The position numbers and the translations under genes were made by a program. Positions 8,717 to 18,960 of a stretch of 64,000 bases of DNA are shown here, in pieces. How positions within the stretch are numbered: position 1 is the first letter of the stretch; the number at the start of each line of letters is the position of its first letter. The DNA lies in NCBI GenBank assembly GCA_021832345.1, contig JAKBKY010000004.1:105001-169000 (forward strand), written 5' to 3'. Under the pieces are notes generated by a model. The model did no database searches. It was not told where the DNA came from and saw only the letters and a list, made by a program, of their open reading frames with translations. The stretch is from a bacterium. GTDB taxonomy: Bacteria; Vulcanimicrobiota; Vulcanimicrobiia; Vulcanimicrobiales; Vulcanimicrobiaceae.

Positions 8717-9363
8717 CGCGCTCTCTGATGCAAGCCCAGCCCGGCGACCAGCGCCTTGGATACCGCGTCAACGCTCTGCGCCGCATCGATCAGAATGAGT
8801 CTGTTCCCGGCTTCGTAGTACGCCACGAGGGGAAGCGTCTGGCCTTCAAAGACGTCCAAGCGACGGGCGATCGTCTCGGGACGATCGTCTTCGCGCTGGA
8901 TCAACGGACCACCATCGACATCGTCGATTCCAGGGCGTTTGGGCGGATCGAAGGTGGCATGATAGACGCGTCCGCTCCGAGGGTTCGTCCAACGGCCGAG
9001 CAGACGCTCTTCCAGACGAGCCCTATCGAGCTTGAGATACGCCGCGATGGACAGAGGGCGCCGACGCGCCTCGAAGAGGGCATCCAGCGCTTGCGCTTGC
9101 GCGACGGTTCGCGGAAAGCCGTCGAAGAGCACCGGCTTGTCCGGCAGTTCGCTCTCGACCATCCGTATGATCACATCGTCGGGAACCAGTTCGCCGCGTT
9201 GCATGAAGCTCTCGGCCTCCTGCCCCAAGGTGGTGCCGCGAGCGCGGTGATCGCGCAACAGATCGCCGGTCGAGATCGCCGCGAAGCCGTACTCACGCTG
9301 GAGCAGTTGTGCCTGGGTACCCTTCCCCGCCCCGGGTGCTCCCAGGAGAATAACGTCAGGCAC
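8713..9363 (-). CDS. adk: Adenylate kinase
   Basis: Catalyses ATP + AMP = 2 ADP. P-loop near the N-terminus (ILLGAPGAGKGTQAQLL), AMP-binding STGDLLR, DGFPRT, and a long LID domain (GRWTNPRSGRVYH ... LIQREDDRPETI) without the zinc Cys set. I favour GTG at 9363, which begins VPDVILLG, the usual distance from the P-loop, giving 216 aa. An in-frame GTG at 9393 inside secY would add 10 residues. One bp lies between the secY stop and this start; the 3' end overlaps map. Confidence 0.95.
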   Translation of the reverse strand: MPDVILLGAPGAGKGTQAQLLQREYGFAAISTGDLLRDHRARGTTLGQEAESFMQRGELVPDDVIIRMVESELPDKPVLFDGFPRTVAQAQALDALFEARRRPLSIAAYLKLDRARLEERLLGRWTNPRSGRVYHATFDPPKRPGIDDVDGGPLIQREDDRPETIARRLDVFEGQTLPLVAYYEAGNRLILIDAAQSVDAVSKALVAGLGLHQRAR

Positions 9364-9364
9364 C

Positions 9365-10657
9365 TTAGCGCTTAATGAACCCACGATAGTCACGCATTGC
9401 GAGGCGAGCCTCGATCTGGGTGATCGTATCGAGGGCTACACCCACGACGATCAGCAGCGACGTGGAGCTCAGATAGAACGTCGTGATCGAAAGACCGCGT
9501 TGCAACGCCCCAGGCAGCACCGCGAGAATCCCTAAGAAAATCGCCGCTGCCGTCGTGATGCGCATCAATATCTTATTGAGGTGATCGACCGTTGGTTGGC
9601 CGGGCCGGATCCCAGGAATATAGGAGCCGGACTTCTTCAAATTGTCGGCGATATCGGTCGTATTGAGCACGATCGCCGAGTAGAAAAACGTGAAGATCAC
9701 AACCAAAAGGAAGTACACGATATTATAGACCAGGCCATTGGGCGTGAACCAGACGTTGAGAAACTGCGAAACGTTGACGATCCAGCCTGTTGCGCCGGGG
9801 CGATTGAACCACGACAACGCCTGCTGCGGTAGTAGTAGGATCGAGATCGCGAAGATAATCGAGATCACCCCTGCATTATTCAAACGAAGCGGGATGTAGG
9901 TCGAGCGCCCTGCAAACATCTTGCGGCCGACCACCCGGCGCGCTTGCTGAACGGGTACGCGCCGGTGGCCCTGGTAGAGGAAGACGATGCCGACGATAAC
10001 GACCAGCGAGATAACGATGTAAATGACGAGGTTCACAAGGCTCTCGCCACCCTGAGACGCAGAGGCATAGGTTTGAGCGATGTAAGTCGGATAGTTCAGG
10101 ACGATGCCGATAAAAATGATCAGCGAGACGCCGTTACCGATGCCTTTGTCGCTGATCTGCTCGCCGAGCCACATCAAGAACATCGTCCCGGCGACCATCG
10201 CCAGAACCGCGAAGACCAGATATGCAATGCTATTGTCGTAGAAGACGCCCGCATTACGCATGGCAACACCCATGAAGGTCGCTTCAAGCGTCGCTAGGAT
10301 GATCGTCAACCAACGGGTATATTGACTGATCGTCTTGCGTCCTTCCTCGCCGCCCTTCTTGGCCATCTCTTCGAGATGAGGAAGTACGACCGTCATCAAC
10401 TGCATGATAATCGACGCGTTGATAAAGGGGGTGATCCCCATCGCGATGATCGAGAGACGCTGCAAGGCGCCGCCCGAGAGAAACCCGAGCAGGTTATAGA
10501 AGGCACCACCCTGCAAGACGCGCTGCCACGCGGCCTCGTTCACGTTCGGAAGCTGAACGTGGATCATAAAGACGAACCACGCAAAAGCGAAGAACACGAA
10601 CAATATTCGTTTGCGAATATCAGGAACGAGCAACGCCGCACGCAGGTTATTGAACAC
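9365..10657 (-). CDS. secY: Protein translocase subunit SecY
   Basis: Central pore of the Sec translocon in the inner membrane. 430 aa with ten hydrophobic spans; conserved GITPFINASIIMQL (TM2/plug region), GIGNGVSLIIFIGI and ADNLKKSGSYIPGIRPG (cytosolic loop that docks SecA and the ribosome) are clear. Located downstream of rplO and coupled to adk, as in the usual spc operon. Confidence 0.97.
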   Translation of the reverse strand: MFNNLRAALLVPDIRKRILFVFFAFAWFVFMIHVQLPNVNEAAWQRVLQGGAFYNLLGFLSGGALQRLSIIAMGITPFINASIIMQLMTVVLPHLEEMAKKGGEEGRKTISQYTRWLTIILATLEATFMGVAMRNAGVFYDNSIAYLVFAVLAMVAGTMFLMWLGEQISDKGIGNGVSLIIFIGIVLNYPTYIAQTYASASQGGESLVNLVIYIVISLVVIVGIVFLYQGHRRVPVQQARRVVGRKMFAGRSTYIPLRLNNAGVISIIFAISILLLPQQALSWFNRPGATGWIVNVSQFLNVWFTPNGLVYNIVYFLLVVIFTFFYSAIVLNTTDIADNLKKSGSYIPGIRPGQPTVDHLNKILMRITTAAAIFLGILAVLPGALQRGLSITTFYLSSTSLLIVVGVALDTITQIEARLAMRDYRGFIKR

Positions 10658-10668
10658 GCAAAGTGCTC

Positions 10669-11187
10669 CTACTCGCCTTCGAATGTAGCGCCGGCGGCCT
10701 GTAAGGCCTCGCGCGCCGTTTGAGAGAAGAGAAGATCCCGAAAACGCAGTCCGCTCGGAAGCGTTTTGCCCGGCTTCGAGCCGCCGAGGATTTTAATGCC
10801 GTCCGACGCGCGCTTGATCAAGCCGCTCTCACGCAAGGTCTGCGGCGTCACCTCCGAGCTGGAATCCCAGTTCGACAATGCATGCAGATTGAGTACGGCA
10901 TAGGTCGTGCGGAAGTGCCCGGTATCGCGCGCCTTCTGCGAATAGCCACGACGATGGGGAAGCCGCCGAGCCCAAGGCGTCTGACCGCCTTCGAAGGCCG
11001 GCCCCTTGCCGCCGCCGGAGCGAACGGTTTGACCTTTGCCGCCCTCGCCGCCGGTTTTCACCATGCCCGAACCGTGACCGCGCCCGACGCGTACGCGCTT
11101 GGGACGACTGCCGCCGGCCGGTTTGAGTTGGGCGAGCGTCATGAGAGGCACCTTTGCCTCGGCCTTCTTCTTGGGTTCCTTTGCCAT
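10669..11187 (-). CDS. rplO: 50S ribosomal protein L15
   Basis: Late-assembly 50S protein. Start taken at MAKEPKKKAEAKVPLMTLAQL (ATG 11187), giving 172 aa; the longer open frame upstream is not L15-like. Glycine-rich VGRGHGSGMVKTGGEGGKGQ and FEGGQTPWARRLPHRRG are diagnostic. It has a short Lys/Ala-rich N-terminal extension before the usual L15 start. L30 (rpmD), normally between rpsE and rplO, is absent: only 16 bp separate them. Confidence 0.96.
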   Translation of the reverse strand: MAKEPKKKAEAKVPLMTLAQLKPAGGSRPKRVRVGRGHGSGMVKTGGEGGKGQTVRSGGGKGPAFEGGQTPWARRLPHRRGYSQKARDTGHFRTTYAVLNLHALSNWDSSSEVTPQTLRESGLIKRASDGIKILGGSKPGKTLPSGLRFRDLLFSQTAREALQAAGATFEGE

Positions 11188-11203
11188 CGTTCTATCCTCC
11201 GCG

Positions 11204-11716
11204 CTAAGCGGCGAAGATCTCCTTGACGGACTTGCCGCGAAGCGTTGCAACCTGTTCGGCGGTTCGCAAGGACTTCAATCCTTCGATCGTCGCATAGACG
11301 ACGTTGATCGGATTGTTCGACCCCAGCGACTTCGTCAGAATATCATGAATACCGGCCAACTCGAGAACGGCGCGCATCGAACCGCCGGCGATAACGCCGG
11401 TGCCCGGGGCTGCGGGCTTTAAGAGTACTCGCGCCGCACCGACCTGCTGGATGACCTGATGCGGAATGGTCTTATCGACCATCGGCACGGTCACGACGTT
11501 CTTCCTCGCCTGCTCCACGGCCTTACGAATAGCTTCGGGCACCTCGCCCGCCTTGCCGATCGCAAAGCCGACCTTGCCCTTTCGATCGCCGACGACGACC
11601 AGAGCGCTAAAGCTGAAGCGCTTGCCGCCCTTGACTACCTTTGCCACGCGATTGATGCGCACGACGGTCTCTTCAAATCCACTATTGTCGCGATCGCGAC
11701 CACCACGATAGTTCAT
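11204..11716 (-). CDS. rpsE: 30S ribosomal protein S5
   Basis: Decoding-fidelity protein at the mRNA entry channel. 170 aa with the double-stranded RNA-binding fold ([40 protein letters not shown]) and the C-terminal domain [20 protein letters not shown]. The start adjoins rplR directly (0-bp gap). Confidence 0.97.
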   Translation of the reverse strand: MNYRGGRDRDNSGFEETVVRINRVAKVVKGGKRFSFSALVVVGDRKGKVGFAIGKAGEVPEAIRKAVEQARKNVVTVPMVDKTIPHQVIQQVGAARVLLKPAAPGTGVIAGGSMRAVLELAGIHDILTKSLGSNNPINVVYATIEGLKSLRTAEQVATLRGKSVKEIFAA

Positions 11717-12082
11717 CTAGAACTCCAGTCCCGCTTCTCGCGCTGCATCGGCCAAAGCCGCAACGCGTCCATGATACTTGTAACCACCACGATCGAAGAC
11801 CACCTGCGATATTCCATACTCCTTCGCCTTGACAGCAATCGCCGTGCCGACCTTTTTCGCAGCATCCGTGTTGCTGCGCGAGGAGAGACCCTCGGCCAGT
11901 GATTTCTCGCGCGTTGAGGCTGCCGCCACGGTATGCCCTTTTGCATCGTCAACGAGCGTTGCGTAGATATGGTGCAGCGTGCGGCGAACCAACAGGCGCG
12001 GGCGCTCCGCCGTCCCAGCTACCTTCTTGCGGACGCGCAGGTGACGCTTTTGACGTGCCTGATCCTTAGAAGTGCGCGGCAT
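11717..12082 (-). CDS. rplR: 50S ribosomal protein L18
   Basis: 5S rRNA-binding protein of the central protuberance. 121 aa: [29 protein letters not shown] and the C-terminal [23 protein letters not shown] are classic L18. Its ATG overlaps the rplF stop in a TAATG arrangement. Confidence 0.97.
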   Translation of the reverse strand: MPRTSKDQARQKRHLRVRKKVAGTAERPRLLVRRTLHHIYATLVDDAKGHTVAAASTREKSLAEGLSSRSNTDAAKKVGTAIAVKAKEYGISQVVFDRGGYKYHGRVAALADAAREAGLEF

Positions 12083-12633
12083 TACTTCTTGCCTGCCTTT
12101 CCGGCCTTGCCGAGCTTCTTGCGAATCTGCTCGCCTTCATAACGTACACCTTTACCCTTATAGGGTTCCGGCGCACGCAAAGCACGAATCTCCGAAGCCA
12201 CTTGCCCGACCTGCTGCTTGTCGATCCCCTCAACGTGGATCTTGTTCTGTCCCTCGACCGAAAGCACGATGCCCTGCGGCGGCGAGTAGACAACCGGGTG
12301 CGAATACCCCAGCGTCAAGTTCAGCTTCTCACCCGCCTTGGCCGCGCGATAGCCGACGCCTTGAATCTCGAGACTCTTGCGAAAGCCCTTACTGACGCCT
12401 TCGACCATGTTCGCGATCAACGTGCGCGTGAGGCCGTGGGCCGACCGATGGGCTTTAGCATCACCTTTACGATCGACATAAATGTGCCCGGCCTCGACGC
12501 GAACGCCGACGACCTCGGAGAGGATATGCTGCCGCAACTCGCCTTTGGGGCCTTTGACAGAGACTTCCCCAGCCCCGACACTGATGTCGACACCAGCCGG
12601 AACGGGAACCGAAAGTTTTCCAATACGCGACAT
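12082..12633 (-). CDS. rplF: 50S ribosomal protein L6
   Basis: 50S protein near the factor-binding site. Start set at [15 protein letters not shown] (ATG 12633), 183 aa; an in-frame upstream start would add seven unrelated residues. The second L6 repeat ends with [20 protein letters not shown], the signature, and a lysine-rich tail. Fourteen bp after rpsH. Confidence 0.97.
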   Translation of the reverse strand: MSRIGKLSVPVPAGVDISVGAGEVSVKGPKGELRQHILSEVVGVRVEAGHIYVDRKGDAKAHRSAHGLTRTLIANMVEGVSKGFRKSLEIQGVGYRAAKAGEKLNLTLGYSHPVVYSPPQGIVLSVEGQNKIHVEGIDKQQVGQVASEIRALRAPEPYKGKGVRYEGEQIRKKLGKAGKAGKK

Positions 12634-12647
12634 CGAGTGCTCCTCGC

Positions 12648-13049
12648 CTACCACACGTACGCTAGGACTTCACCACCGACACCGAGCTTGTTGGCTCGCT
12701 TGCCGGACATGATGCCCTGCGACGTTGAAATAATGACTAAGCCCAGTCCGCCGAGCACTCTCGGGATCTCCGTCTTGGGCGTGTACACGCGCAAACCCGG
12801 GCGCGAAATCCGCCGCAGACCCGTGATCACTTTTTCCTTTTCAGGACCGTATTTGAGACGAATGCGAATGGCGCCTTGCGGCCCCTCCGTCATGCGCTCG
12901 AAATCCACGATAAAGCCTTCGTCTTTGAGGATCTGCGCAATCGCTTGCTTGGTCCGCGACGCGGGAACGTCCACCGTTTCATGGTTGGCGGTGTTCGCGT
13001 TGCGGATGCGCGTAAGCATATCGGCAATAGGATCGGTAATGGCTGACAC
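12648..13049 (-). CDS. rpsH: 30S ribosomal protein S8
   Basis: Primary 16S rRNA-binding protein of the 30S body and, in E. coli, the repressor of the spc operon. 133 aa: [20 protein letters not shown] at the N-terminus and the C-terminal [20 protein letters not shown] signature with the terminal W. Sixteen bp after rpsN. Confidence 0.97.
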   Translation of the reverse strand: MSAITDPIADMLTRIRNANTANHETVDVPASRTKQAIAQILKDEGFIVDFERMTEGPQGAIRIRLKYGPEKEKVITGLRRISRPGLRVYTPKTEIPRVLGGLGLVIISTSQGIMSGKRANKLGVGGEVLAYVW

Positions 13050-13065
13050 TTCTACTCTCCCCCCT

Positions 13066-13251
13066 CTACCACGAGGCCTTGGTCACGCCGGGCACGACGC
13101 CGCGATGGGCGTGCTCGCGGAAACAAATGCGACACATCGCGAACTTGCGCAAAAAGCCGCGAGGCCGGCCGCAGACCAAACAGCGATTATGCTGACGCGC
13201 CGAAAACTTCGGCGTGCGCCGCGCTTTGACGATCATACTCGTTTTGGCCAT
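13066..13251 (-). CDS. rpsN: 30S ribosomal protein S14, zinc-binding (type Z)
   Basis: Head protein of the 30S subunit. 61 aa with the two CxxC pairs of the zinc-dependent form: [10 protein letters not shown] and [13 protein letters not shown], and the terminal KASW. Type Z is the short form found in Gram-positives and many deep lineages. Its ATG overlaps the rplE stop by 1 bp. Confidence 0.97.
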   Translation of the reverse strand: MAKTSMIVKARRTPKFSARQHNRCLVCGRPRGFLRKFAMCRICFREHAHRGVVPGVTKASW

Positions 13252-13808
13252 TAGTTCCGCCCCTTCTGCACCGGCAGTCCCATTGCCGTAAGGAATTCAG
13301 AAGCCTCTTCGTCCGTCTTCGCAGAGGTCACGATCGTAATATCCATGCCGCGCGCCTTATCGATCTTGTCGAAGTTGACTTCGGGGAACACCAACTGTTC
13401 GCGCAGACCTAAATTATAGTTGCCCCGGCCATCGAACGATTTTGCCGGTAATCCACGAAAATCGCGAATGCGCGGCAGGACGACGCTAAAAAGCTTATCC
13501 AAAAAGACGTACATGCGCTCGCCGCGCAGAGTCACCTTCGCGCCGATATTCATGCCTTCGCGCAATTTAAACGCCGCGATAGACTTCTTGGCTTTCGTCA
13601 CGATGGGCTTCTGCCCGGTGATCGCCGCAAGTTCGGCCACCGCAGCATCGAGCGCCTTTGGATTGACGATCGCATCGCCCACGCTCATGTTCACAACGAC
13701 CTTCTTGAGCTTGGGAATCTGCTCGACGTTCTCATAGCCGAACTTCTCCTTTAGCGCGGGCCGCACGAGAGTTTGGTACTTTTCCTTCAACCGTAATGCC
13801 ATCGCCAC
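13251..13808 (-). CDS. rplE: 50S ribosomal protein L5
   Basis: 5S rRNA/P-site tRNA-contacting protein. 185 aa from GTG 13808 (an ATG two codons later, 13802, is equally possible; GGGGAG lies before both). Diagnostic motifs: [53 protein letters not shown]. The GTG overlaps the rplX stop. Confidence 0.97.
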   Translation of the reverse strand: MAMALRLKEKYQTLVRPALKEKFGYENVEQIPKLKKVVVNMSVGDAIVNPKALDAAVAELAAITGQKPIVTKAKKSIAAFKLREGMNIGAKVTLRGERMYVFLDKLFSVVLPRIRDFRGLPAKSFDGRGNYNLGLREQLVFPEVNFDKIDKARGMDITIVTSAKTDEEASEFLTAMGLPVQKGRN

Positions 13809-14170
13809 TAGGCTCCCCTTACCGATTCACGAGCCGGCTCGCCGCACTTTACACAGATCCGCTGGCTCACCCCAGAGCTGCTCTTCCCACGGCGCAAGCG
13901 CGTGGACACCTTGCACTTATCGCATACATACGAGAGCGCCGAGATAGGGAGCGGGCTCTCCTTCTCGATAATGCCGCCGGTCTGCATGGAGCCACCCATG
14001 TTCTGGCCCTGTTGGCCTTGCTTCAGGTGACGCTTGACGACGTTGAGGCCTTCCACCGTGGCCTGTGCGGCCGTAGGGAATATGGCCTTAACAACGCCGG
14101 TCTTGCCCTTCTCGCGACCGCGACGAATTTGCACGGTGTCGCCCTTGAGAATGTGTGTTTTGCTTGACAT
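13808..14170 (-). CDS. rplX: 50S ribosomal protein L24
   Basis: Assembly-initiator of the 50S subunit near the tunnel exit. 120 aa with a KOW motif ([20 protein letters not shown]) and the bacterial L24 body ([14 protein letters not shown]...[19 protein letters not shown]). The C-terminus carries CDKC and CVKC pairs that could bind zinc, a feature seen in a subset of bacterial L24 proteins. Confidence 0.96.
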   Translation of the reverse strand: MSSKTHILKGDTVQIRRGREKGKTGVVKAIFPTAAQATVEGLNVVKRHLKQGQQGQNMGGSMQTGGIIEKESPLPISALSYVCDKCKVSTRLRRGKSSSGVSQRICVKCGEPARESVRGA

Positions 14171-14175
14171 AATTT

Positions 14176-14553
14176 CTAGAGAACCTCCGGCGCGAGGGAA
14201 GCGATCTTCAGATAGCCGCGATCGCGCAGTTCGCGCATGACCGGGCCGAAGACGCGCGTGCCGCGTGGGTCAACGTTCTCCTTATCGCCCTTGAGGATCA
14301 CGCACGCGTTATCATCACATCGCACGACGGAGCCGTCGGTGCGACGAATCGGAGCCGTCGTGCGGACGATAACCGCCTTGACGACCTGCCCCTTCTTGAC
14401 CGCCGCACCGGGAATCGCACTCTTGACGGTACCGACCACGACATCGCCGATATGAGCGTAAACATGGCGGCTGCCGCCCTGAATATGGATCACGAGCAGC
14501 TCGCGCGCACCAGAGTTATCGGCCACCTTCAAGCGCGTTTCTTGCTGAATCAT
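14176..14553 (-). CDS. rplN: 50S ribosomal protein L14
   Basis: 50S interface protein contacting L19 and the 16S rRNA. 125 aa, starting [20 protein letters not shown] with [20 protein letters not shown] and [14 protein letters not shown]; all strong L14 signatures. Five bp before rplX, three bp after rpsQ. Confidence 0.97.
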   Translation of the reverse strand: MIQQETRLKVADNSGARELLVIHIQGGSRHVYAHIGDVVVGTVKSAIPGAAVKKGQVVKAVIVRTTAPIRRTDGSVVRCDDNACVILKGDKENVDPRGTRVFGPVMRELRDRGYLKIASLAPEVL

Positions 14554-14556
14554 GGG

Positions 14557-14826
14557 TTACTTGGCCCTCTCCACGATTTCAATCAAACGCCAGCGCTTGT
14601 CGCGCGAGAGCGGACGACACTCCATGATACGCACAAGATCGCCGACCTTGGCTTCGTTGCCCTCATCGTGCGCTTTGAAGCGCACGGATTTACGAATGAT
14701 CTTCCCATAGGTGCGGTGCGGCACGCGCGTCTCGGTCTCCACCACAATGGTCTTATCCATCTTGTCGGAGGCCACGCGTCCCTGTTTCACGCGGCGCGAA
14801 TGCCGCTCTACGTTAAGCTGCTCCAT
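14557..14826 (-). CDS. rpsQ: 30S ribosomal protein S17
   Basis: OB-fold primary rRNA-binding protein of the 30S subunit. 89 aa: [20 protein letters not shown], then [20 protein letters not shown]. The predicted start lies inside rpmC (14-bp overlap), suggesting coupled translation. Confidence 0.96.
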   Translation of the reverse strand: MEQLNVERHSRRVKQGRVASDKMDKTIVVETETRVPHRTYGKIIRKSVRFKAHDEGNEAKVGDLVRIMECRPLSRDKRWRLIEIVERAK

Positions 14827-15034
14827 GCTGCTCCTCGGCCATTTGCTTGTCGGAGATCACCGTCTGAATCTGTGCATACGTACGCCGCATCGCGCGGATC
14901 TTACTAAAGTCCGTTAGGTGCCCCGTACGCAAAGCAAAGCGCAAATTAAACAGCTCGGCTTTGGCATCTCGCGCCTTCTGACGTAGCTCCGTCACGGTGA
15001 ACTCCCGCAACGTATCGAGCTCGCTTTTCTTCAT
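14813..15034 (-). CDS. rpmC: 50S ribosomal protein L29
   Basis: Two-helix protein at the tunnel exit where SRP and trigger factor dock. 73 aa with [20 protein letters not shown] and the usual [16 protein letters not shown]-terminal helix. It overlaps rplP by 4 bp and rpsQ by 14 bp. Confidence 0.95.
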   Translation of the reverse strand: MKKSELDTLREFTVTELRQKARDAKAELFNLRFALRTGHLTDFSKIRAMRRTYAQIQTVISDKQMAEEQHGAA

Positions 15035-15450
15035 ACCTGTGTCTCCTCGCGCGCCACTACTCTGGTGCCGATCGGCAACTTGGCCGCAGCCAAGCGAAGC
15101 GCTTCACGCGCCACGTCGGGCGCCACACCGGCAAGCTCGAAGAGCACCCGGCCCGGTCGTACGACCGCCACCCAGAACTCCGGATTACCCTTGCCCGAGC
15201 CCATGCGGACTTCCGCCGGTTTCTTCGTCGCAGGCTTATCGGGGAACACTTTAATCCAAACCTTGCCGCCACGCTTGATGTGCCGTGTCATCGCGATACG
15301 AGCGGCTTCGATTTGACGACTGGTCATCCAGCACGGCTCTAGCGCTTGCAGGCCGAACTCACCGAAAGTGAGGGTGCTCCCGCGCAGACTGCGCCCGGTC
15401 ATACGACCACGATGAACTTTGCGCCACTTGACGCGCTTGGGAGTTAACAT
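15031..15450 (-). CDS. rplP: 50S ribosomal protein L16
   Basis: A-site/central protuberance protein. 139 aa: [20 protein letters not shown] at the N-terminus, [20 protein letters not shown], and [20 protein letters not shown], the conserved loop near the peptidyl transferase centre. Adjacent to rpsC without a gap. Confidence 0.97.
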   Translation of the reverse strand: MLTPKRVKWRKVHRGRMTGRSLRGSTLTFGEFGLQALEPCWMTSRQIEAARIAMTRHIKRGGKVWIKVFPDKPATKKPAEVRMGSGKGNPEFWVAVVRPGRVLFELAGVAPDVAREALRLAAAKLPIGTRVVAREETQV

Positions 15451-16338
15451 CTACTCTGTCACCTCCGTGCTCGGAGCCACGGGAGCCTGTAGCTCAAGGT
15501 TTGCCGATTCGAAGACAAACGCATCGGACGCCGGCTCAACGACAGGCGCCACCTCTGAGAGTACGATTTCCGGTGAGAGTACGCTTTCCGGTGCGAGCAC
15601 GACTTCCGGGCGAGGGCGAACGGGGCGAACGCGGTCACGGCGCTCCGGCGCGGGAGCGCCGGCGCTACGCCGATCGGAACGATCCACCCGGTTAAAGTCG
15701 CGCGACGTTTCTCCGATGATGTCGCCACGATAGATCCAGACCTTGACGCCGATACGCCCGAACGTCGTAAACGCTTCAACATTGGCATAATCGATATCGG
15801 CACGCAGCGTATGCAGCGGCACCTTGCCGTCGGCATTATGCTCCGTGCGCGCGATCTCAGCTCCGCCAAGACGACCGGAGACCTGTACTTTGACGCCGCG
15901 CGCGCCGGCTTTCATCGTCCGCATAATCGCCTGCTTCATGGCGCGACGAAAGGCAATGCGCTTCTCGAGCTGGTCCACGATATTCTGTGCAACGAGCCGA
16001 GCATCCATCTCCGGGTGCTTAATCTCCATCACGTTGACTTGGATGTTCTTCTTCGTCAAACGCTCGAGGCTCTTGCGAATGTCTTCGATCCCAACGCCGC
16101 GTTTGCCGATGATGATGCCGGGTTTGGCGGTGTTCACGATGACCCGCGCCTGATTGGCGCGCCGCTCGATTTCGATCTTGCTAATGCCGGCAGAACGCTG
16201 CCAACGCTTGGAAAGAAAGTCTCGGATCTTTACATCTTCATGTAACCAGTCGATGTAATGTTTCTTTTCGAACCAGCGGCTATCCCAGGTGCGATTGATG
16301 CCCAGGCGCAGTCCGGTGGGGTGAATCTTCTGACCCAT
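15451..16338 (-). CDS. rpsC: 30S ribosomal protein S3 with long low-complexity C-terminal tail
   Basis: mRNA-entry helicase-type protein. The first about 215 residues are a normal S3: [20 protein letters not shown], the KH domain ([20 protein letters not shown]) and [15 protein letters not shown]. It is 295 aa, longer than the typical 210-240: about 75 extra residues form a tail that is first Arg/Pro-rich, then acidic and Pro/Val-rich, built partly from a six-residue repeat encoded by the 18-nt tandem repeat at 15557-15610. The tail is presumably disordered; its role is unknown. Confidence 0.95.
   Translation of the reverse strand: MGQKIHPTGLRLGINRTWDSRWFEKKHYIDWLHEDVKIRDFLSKRWQRSAGISKIEIERRANQARVIVNTAKPGIIIGKRGVGIEDIRKSLERLTKKNIQVNVMEIKHPEMDARLVAQNIVDQLEKRIAFRRAMKQAIMRTMKAGARGVKVQVSGRLGGAEIARTEHNADGKVPLHTLRADIDYANVEAFTTFGRIGVKVWIYRGDIIGETSRDFNRVDRSDRRSAGAPAPERRDRVRPVRPRPEVVLAPESVLSPEIVLSEVAPVVEPASDAFVFESANLELQAPVAPSTEVTE
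15557..15610. repeat. Tandem repeat, 3 x 18 bp, inside the rpsC tail
   Basis: Three adjacent 18-nt units, gagagtacgatttccggt and two variants (two and five or so changes). On the minus strand they encode the hexapeptide series [18 protein letters not shown] in S3. In-frame length means copy-number change would lengthen or shorten the tail without a frameshift. Confidence 0.85.
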
Positions 16339-16351
16339 ATCGTTTCCTTAC

Positions 16352-16846
16352 CTAGTCCTGAGCCTGCGACGGTGATGCAGCCGGTTTGACCGGGGCCGCC
16401 TGCCGGGAGACCGGACGCCGCGTACGTGCCGTCACGGCCACTGAGGCTCCGGCCCGGCGCTTGCGCGGCTTGGCCGGTGGCTGCTCGCTGACCACCACGG
16501 TCACATGCGAGAGACGCTTGCGCTTGAAGTAGGCGCGCCCCTGAGCTCGTGGGTCGAGCCGTTTGGTAAAGCGCCCACCCGGCCCACCATCGACGGTGAT
16601 GTGCGTGATGTAGAGTTCGTCGGTATTGAGATCGTGATTGTTCCCGGCGTTGGCCACGGCACTACGCACCAAACGCTCAAGGGGCTTGGCCGCATAGACA
16701 TCGGCAAAACGCAACACCACGAGCGCCTCGCGCACGCTCTTCCCGCGAATGGCATCTGCCACGCGGCGAAGCTTGCGTGGAGCGGTCCGGGCAAACTTAA
16801 GCTTGGCGATCGCCGAGGGAGCGGCAGCTTCTACGACCGGCATCAC
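16352..16846 (-). CDS. rplV: 50S ribosomal protein L22 with C-terminal extension
   Basis: Lines the peptide exit tunnel. The 164-aa product has the L22 core ([63 protein letters not shown]), an Ala-rich leader of about 15 residues and a basic Pro/Ala/Arg tail of about 40 residues. Core L22 is about 110 aa, so both ends are extended. Overlaps rpsS by 4 bp. Confidence 0.95.
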   Translation of the reverse strand: MMPVVEAAAPSAIAKLKFARTAPRKLRRVADAIRGKSVREALVVLRFADVYAAKPLERLVRSAVANAGNNHDLNTDELYITHITVDGGPGGRFTKRLDPRAQGRAYFKRKRLSHVTVVVSEQPPAKPRKRRAGASVAVTARTRRPVSRQAAPVKPAASPSQAQD

Positions 16847-17118
16847 TTCACGCTCGCTTTATCGCCGCCATGCCCGCGAAAGTTCCGCGTAGGCGCGAAC
16901 TCACCGAGCTTATGGCCGACCATATTCTCAGTCACGTAAACCGGAACGTGTGCCTTGCCGTTGTGGACGCCGATCGTATGGCCGACCATCGTCGGCACGA
17001 TCGTCGAGGCGCGGCTCCACGTCTTAATGACGCGCTTCTCGCGCGTTTCATTGAGCTGTTCAACTTTTTTCAGGAGGTGATCCGCTACAAACGGACCCTT
17101 CTTTAACGAACGACCCAT
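16843..17118 (-). CDS. rpsS: 30S ribosomal protein S19
   Basis: Head protein that contacts S13 and the A-site region. 91 aa: [20 protein letters not shown], then [20 protein letters not shown] and the C-terminal [17 protein letters not shown]. Four bp after rplB. Confidence 0.97.
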   Translation of the reverse strand: MGRSLKKGPFVADHLLKKVEQLNETREKRVIKTWSRASTIVPTMVGHTIGVHNGKAHVPVYVTENMVGHKLGEFAPTRNFRGHGGDKASVK

Positions 17119-17122
17119 CGCG

Positions 17123-17947
17123 TTACGCCTTCCGTTTACGGACGATCATGTTGGCAGTGCGCTTATTCCGGCGCGTCTTCTTGCCCATCGTCATCTGGCC
17201 CCAGGGCGTCGTCGGAGGGCGGCCCGACGTCGAACGCGCTTCGCCGCCGCCATGAGGGTGATCGACCGGATTCATGGCGATACCGCGGACGGACGGCCGC
17301 TTGCCGAGGTGCCGCGAACGACCTGCCTTCCCGATGACTTGATTCTCGTGCTCCACGTTACCGAGTTGGCCGATCGTCGCACGACACTCAATGTGAATCT
17401 TGCGTACCTCACCCGACGGCATGCGGACCTGAGCGTACTCGGTCTCCTTTGCCATAAGCTGCGCGGAGACGCCGGCGCTACGCACCAACCGAGCGCCTTG
17501 ACCGGCACGCAACTCAAGGTTGTGAATCACGGTGCCGACCGGAATATTCTTAATGGGCAGGCAGTTGCCGATCTTGATATCGGCGCCGGACCCCGATTCC
17601 ACAACGTCGCCGACGCACAGGCCCGCAGGCGCGAGAATATACCGCTTTTCACCGTCACGATAGTGCAACAAAGCGATACGAGCCGAGCGATTCGGATCGT
17701 ATTCGATGGTCGCGACTTTCGCCGGGATCGCATCTTTGGTCCGCTTAAAGTCGATGATACGATACAGTTTGCGCGTTCCGCCACCACGATGACGCACCGT
17801 AATATGGCCGTTCACATTGCGCCCGGAGTGCTTCTTGCGCACCTCCAGCAACGAGCGTTCCGGCTCCACTTTCGAGAGGTCGGAAAAATCCATCGTCGTG
17901 ATGAAGCGCCGCGCAGGACTTGTCGGCTTGTAGGTTTTGACCGGCAT
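17123..17947 (-). CDS. rplB: 50S ribosomal protein L2
   Basis: Essential for subunit association and peptidyl-transferase architecture. 274 aa with [20 protein letters not shown], the OB/SH3 core, and the catalytic-region loop [19 protein letters not shown] that includes the universally conserved His. Thirty-seven bp after rplW. Confidence 0.98.
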   Translation of the reverse strand: MPVKTYKPTSPARRFITTMDFSDLSKVEPERSLLEVRKKHSGRNVNGHITVRHRGGGTRKLYRIIDFKRTKDAIPAKVATIEYDPNRSARIALLHYRDGEKRYILAPAGLCVGDVVESGSGADIKIGNCLPIKNIPVGTVIHNLELRAGQGARLVRSAGVSAQLMAKETEYAQVRMPSGEVRKIHIECRATIGQLGNVEHENQVIGKAGRSRHLGKRPSVRGIAMNPVDHPHGGGEARSTSGRPPTTPWGQMTMGKKTRRNKRTANMIVRKRKA

Positions 17948-17984
17948 GACTATACAACCCCGATATCGATACGATGCATGCGAA

Positions 17985-18293
17985 TCACTGCTCGAAGTAG
18001 TTCACGCCGCCAAGCTCGATCTTTTGACCGGCCTTGAGGGTGACTACCGCCTTCTTGAAATCGCTTTGCTTCCCAGTGGTCTTCGTGCCGCGGCGCGCCA
18101 CCGTGCGGGTTTTGCCTCGCACGTTGATGGTGTTCACCATGATGACGTTGACCTTAAAAATCGTCTCTACGGCATGGCGAATCTGCGTCTTGGTCGCACT
18201 CGGGTGCACGACGAATGTGTACTGATGACCAAGTGCGTTGCCCATTGACTTTTCGGAGATCCGAGGAGACACAATGACATCATGCGCATCCAT
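17985..18293 (-). CDS. rplW: 50S ribosomal protein L23
   Basis: Tunnel-exit docking site for trigger factor and SRP. 102 aa with [31 protein letters not shown] and the loop [11 protein letters not shown]. Two bp after rplD. Confidence 0.96.
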   Translation of the reverse strand: MDAHDVIVSPRISEKSMGNALGHQYTFVVHPSATKTQIRHAVETIFKVNVIMVNTINVRGKTRTVARRGTKTTGKQSDFKKAVVTLKAGQKIELGGVNYFEQ

Positions 18294-18295
18294 GC

Positions 18296-18958
18296 TTACG
18301 CACCTCCCTTAACGGCATCGCCAAACCGAGCGAGGAGCGCATCGTACGCTAGGCGCGTAAAGATCAGGCGCTTATAGCGCAGGATGTCCTTAACGTCCAA
18401 CGCTCCGACATGAGTCAAGCCCACGCGCGTTAAATTGCGTCCAACGCGCTCGAGAGCGACGCCCACGGGCTCGTCGATCCCATAGACCACCAGAGTATGT
18501 TCAGCGTCCTTGGCCTTCTTCACGTCACCGAAGAGCAACGTCGCGAACGCGGCCGTCTTGGTGAGGGCGAACCCCGTCACGTCGAGTACCGTCACGGCAT
18601 CTCCCGCCATACGATTGGCCAGAGCCGCAGCGAAGGCCAACCGGCGTTCCTTCTTGTTGAGGTCTTCGACATAGCTACGCGGCTGCGGGCCGAATACCAC
18701 GCCGCCGTGACGCCATTGCGGCGAGCGAATCGACCCCTGGCGCGCCCGGCCGGTACCCTTTTGGCGCCATGGCTTGCGGCCGCCGCCGGCGACATCGTCA
18801 CGCTTCTTCGTCGAGGCGGTGCCGGCGCGCGGATTGGCCAGCTCGCGATGCACCGCCCGAAAGATCGGGTGCGCCGTATCGCCAAAATCACCGGTCAGTC
18901 CTGCAGGAACGGGGAGTTCGGCGACCACCTTGCCGGCCGTATCAATCACCTGCGGCAT
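18296..18958 (-). CDS. rplD: 50S ribosomal protein L4
   Basis: Exit-tunnel constriction protein; in enterobacteria also the repressor of its operon. 220 aa with the extended loop KPWRQKGTGRARQGSIRSPQ and GGVVFGPQPRSY. Two bp after rplC. Confidence 0.97.
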   Translation of the reverse strand: MPQVIDTAGKVVAELPVPAGLTGDFGDTAHPIFRAVHRELANPRAGTASTKKRDDVAGGGRKPWRQKGTGRARQGSIRSPQWRHGGVVFGPQPRSYVEDLNKKERRLAFAAALANRMAGDAVTVLDVTGFALTKTAAFATLLFGDVKKAKDAEHTLVVYGIDEPVGVALERVGRNLTRVGLTHVGALDVKDILRYKRLIFTRLAYDALLARFGDAVKGGA

Positions 18959-18960
18959 GG

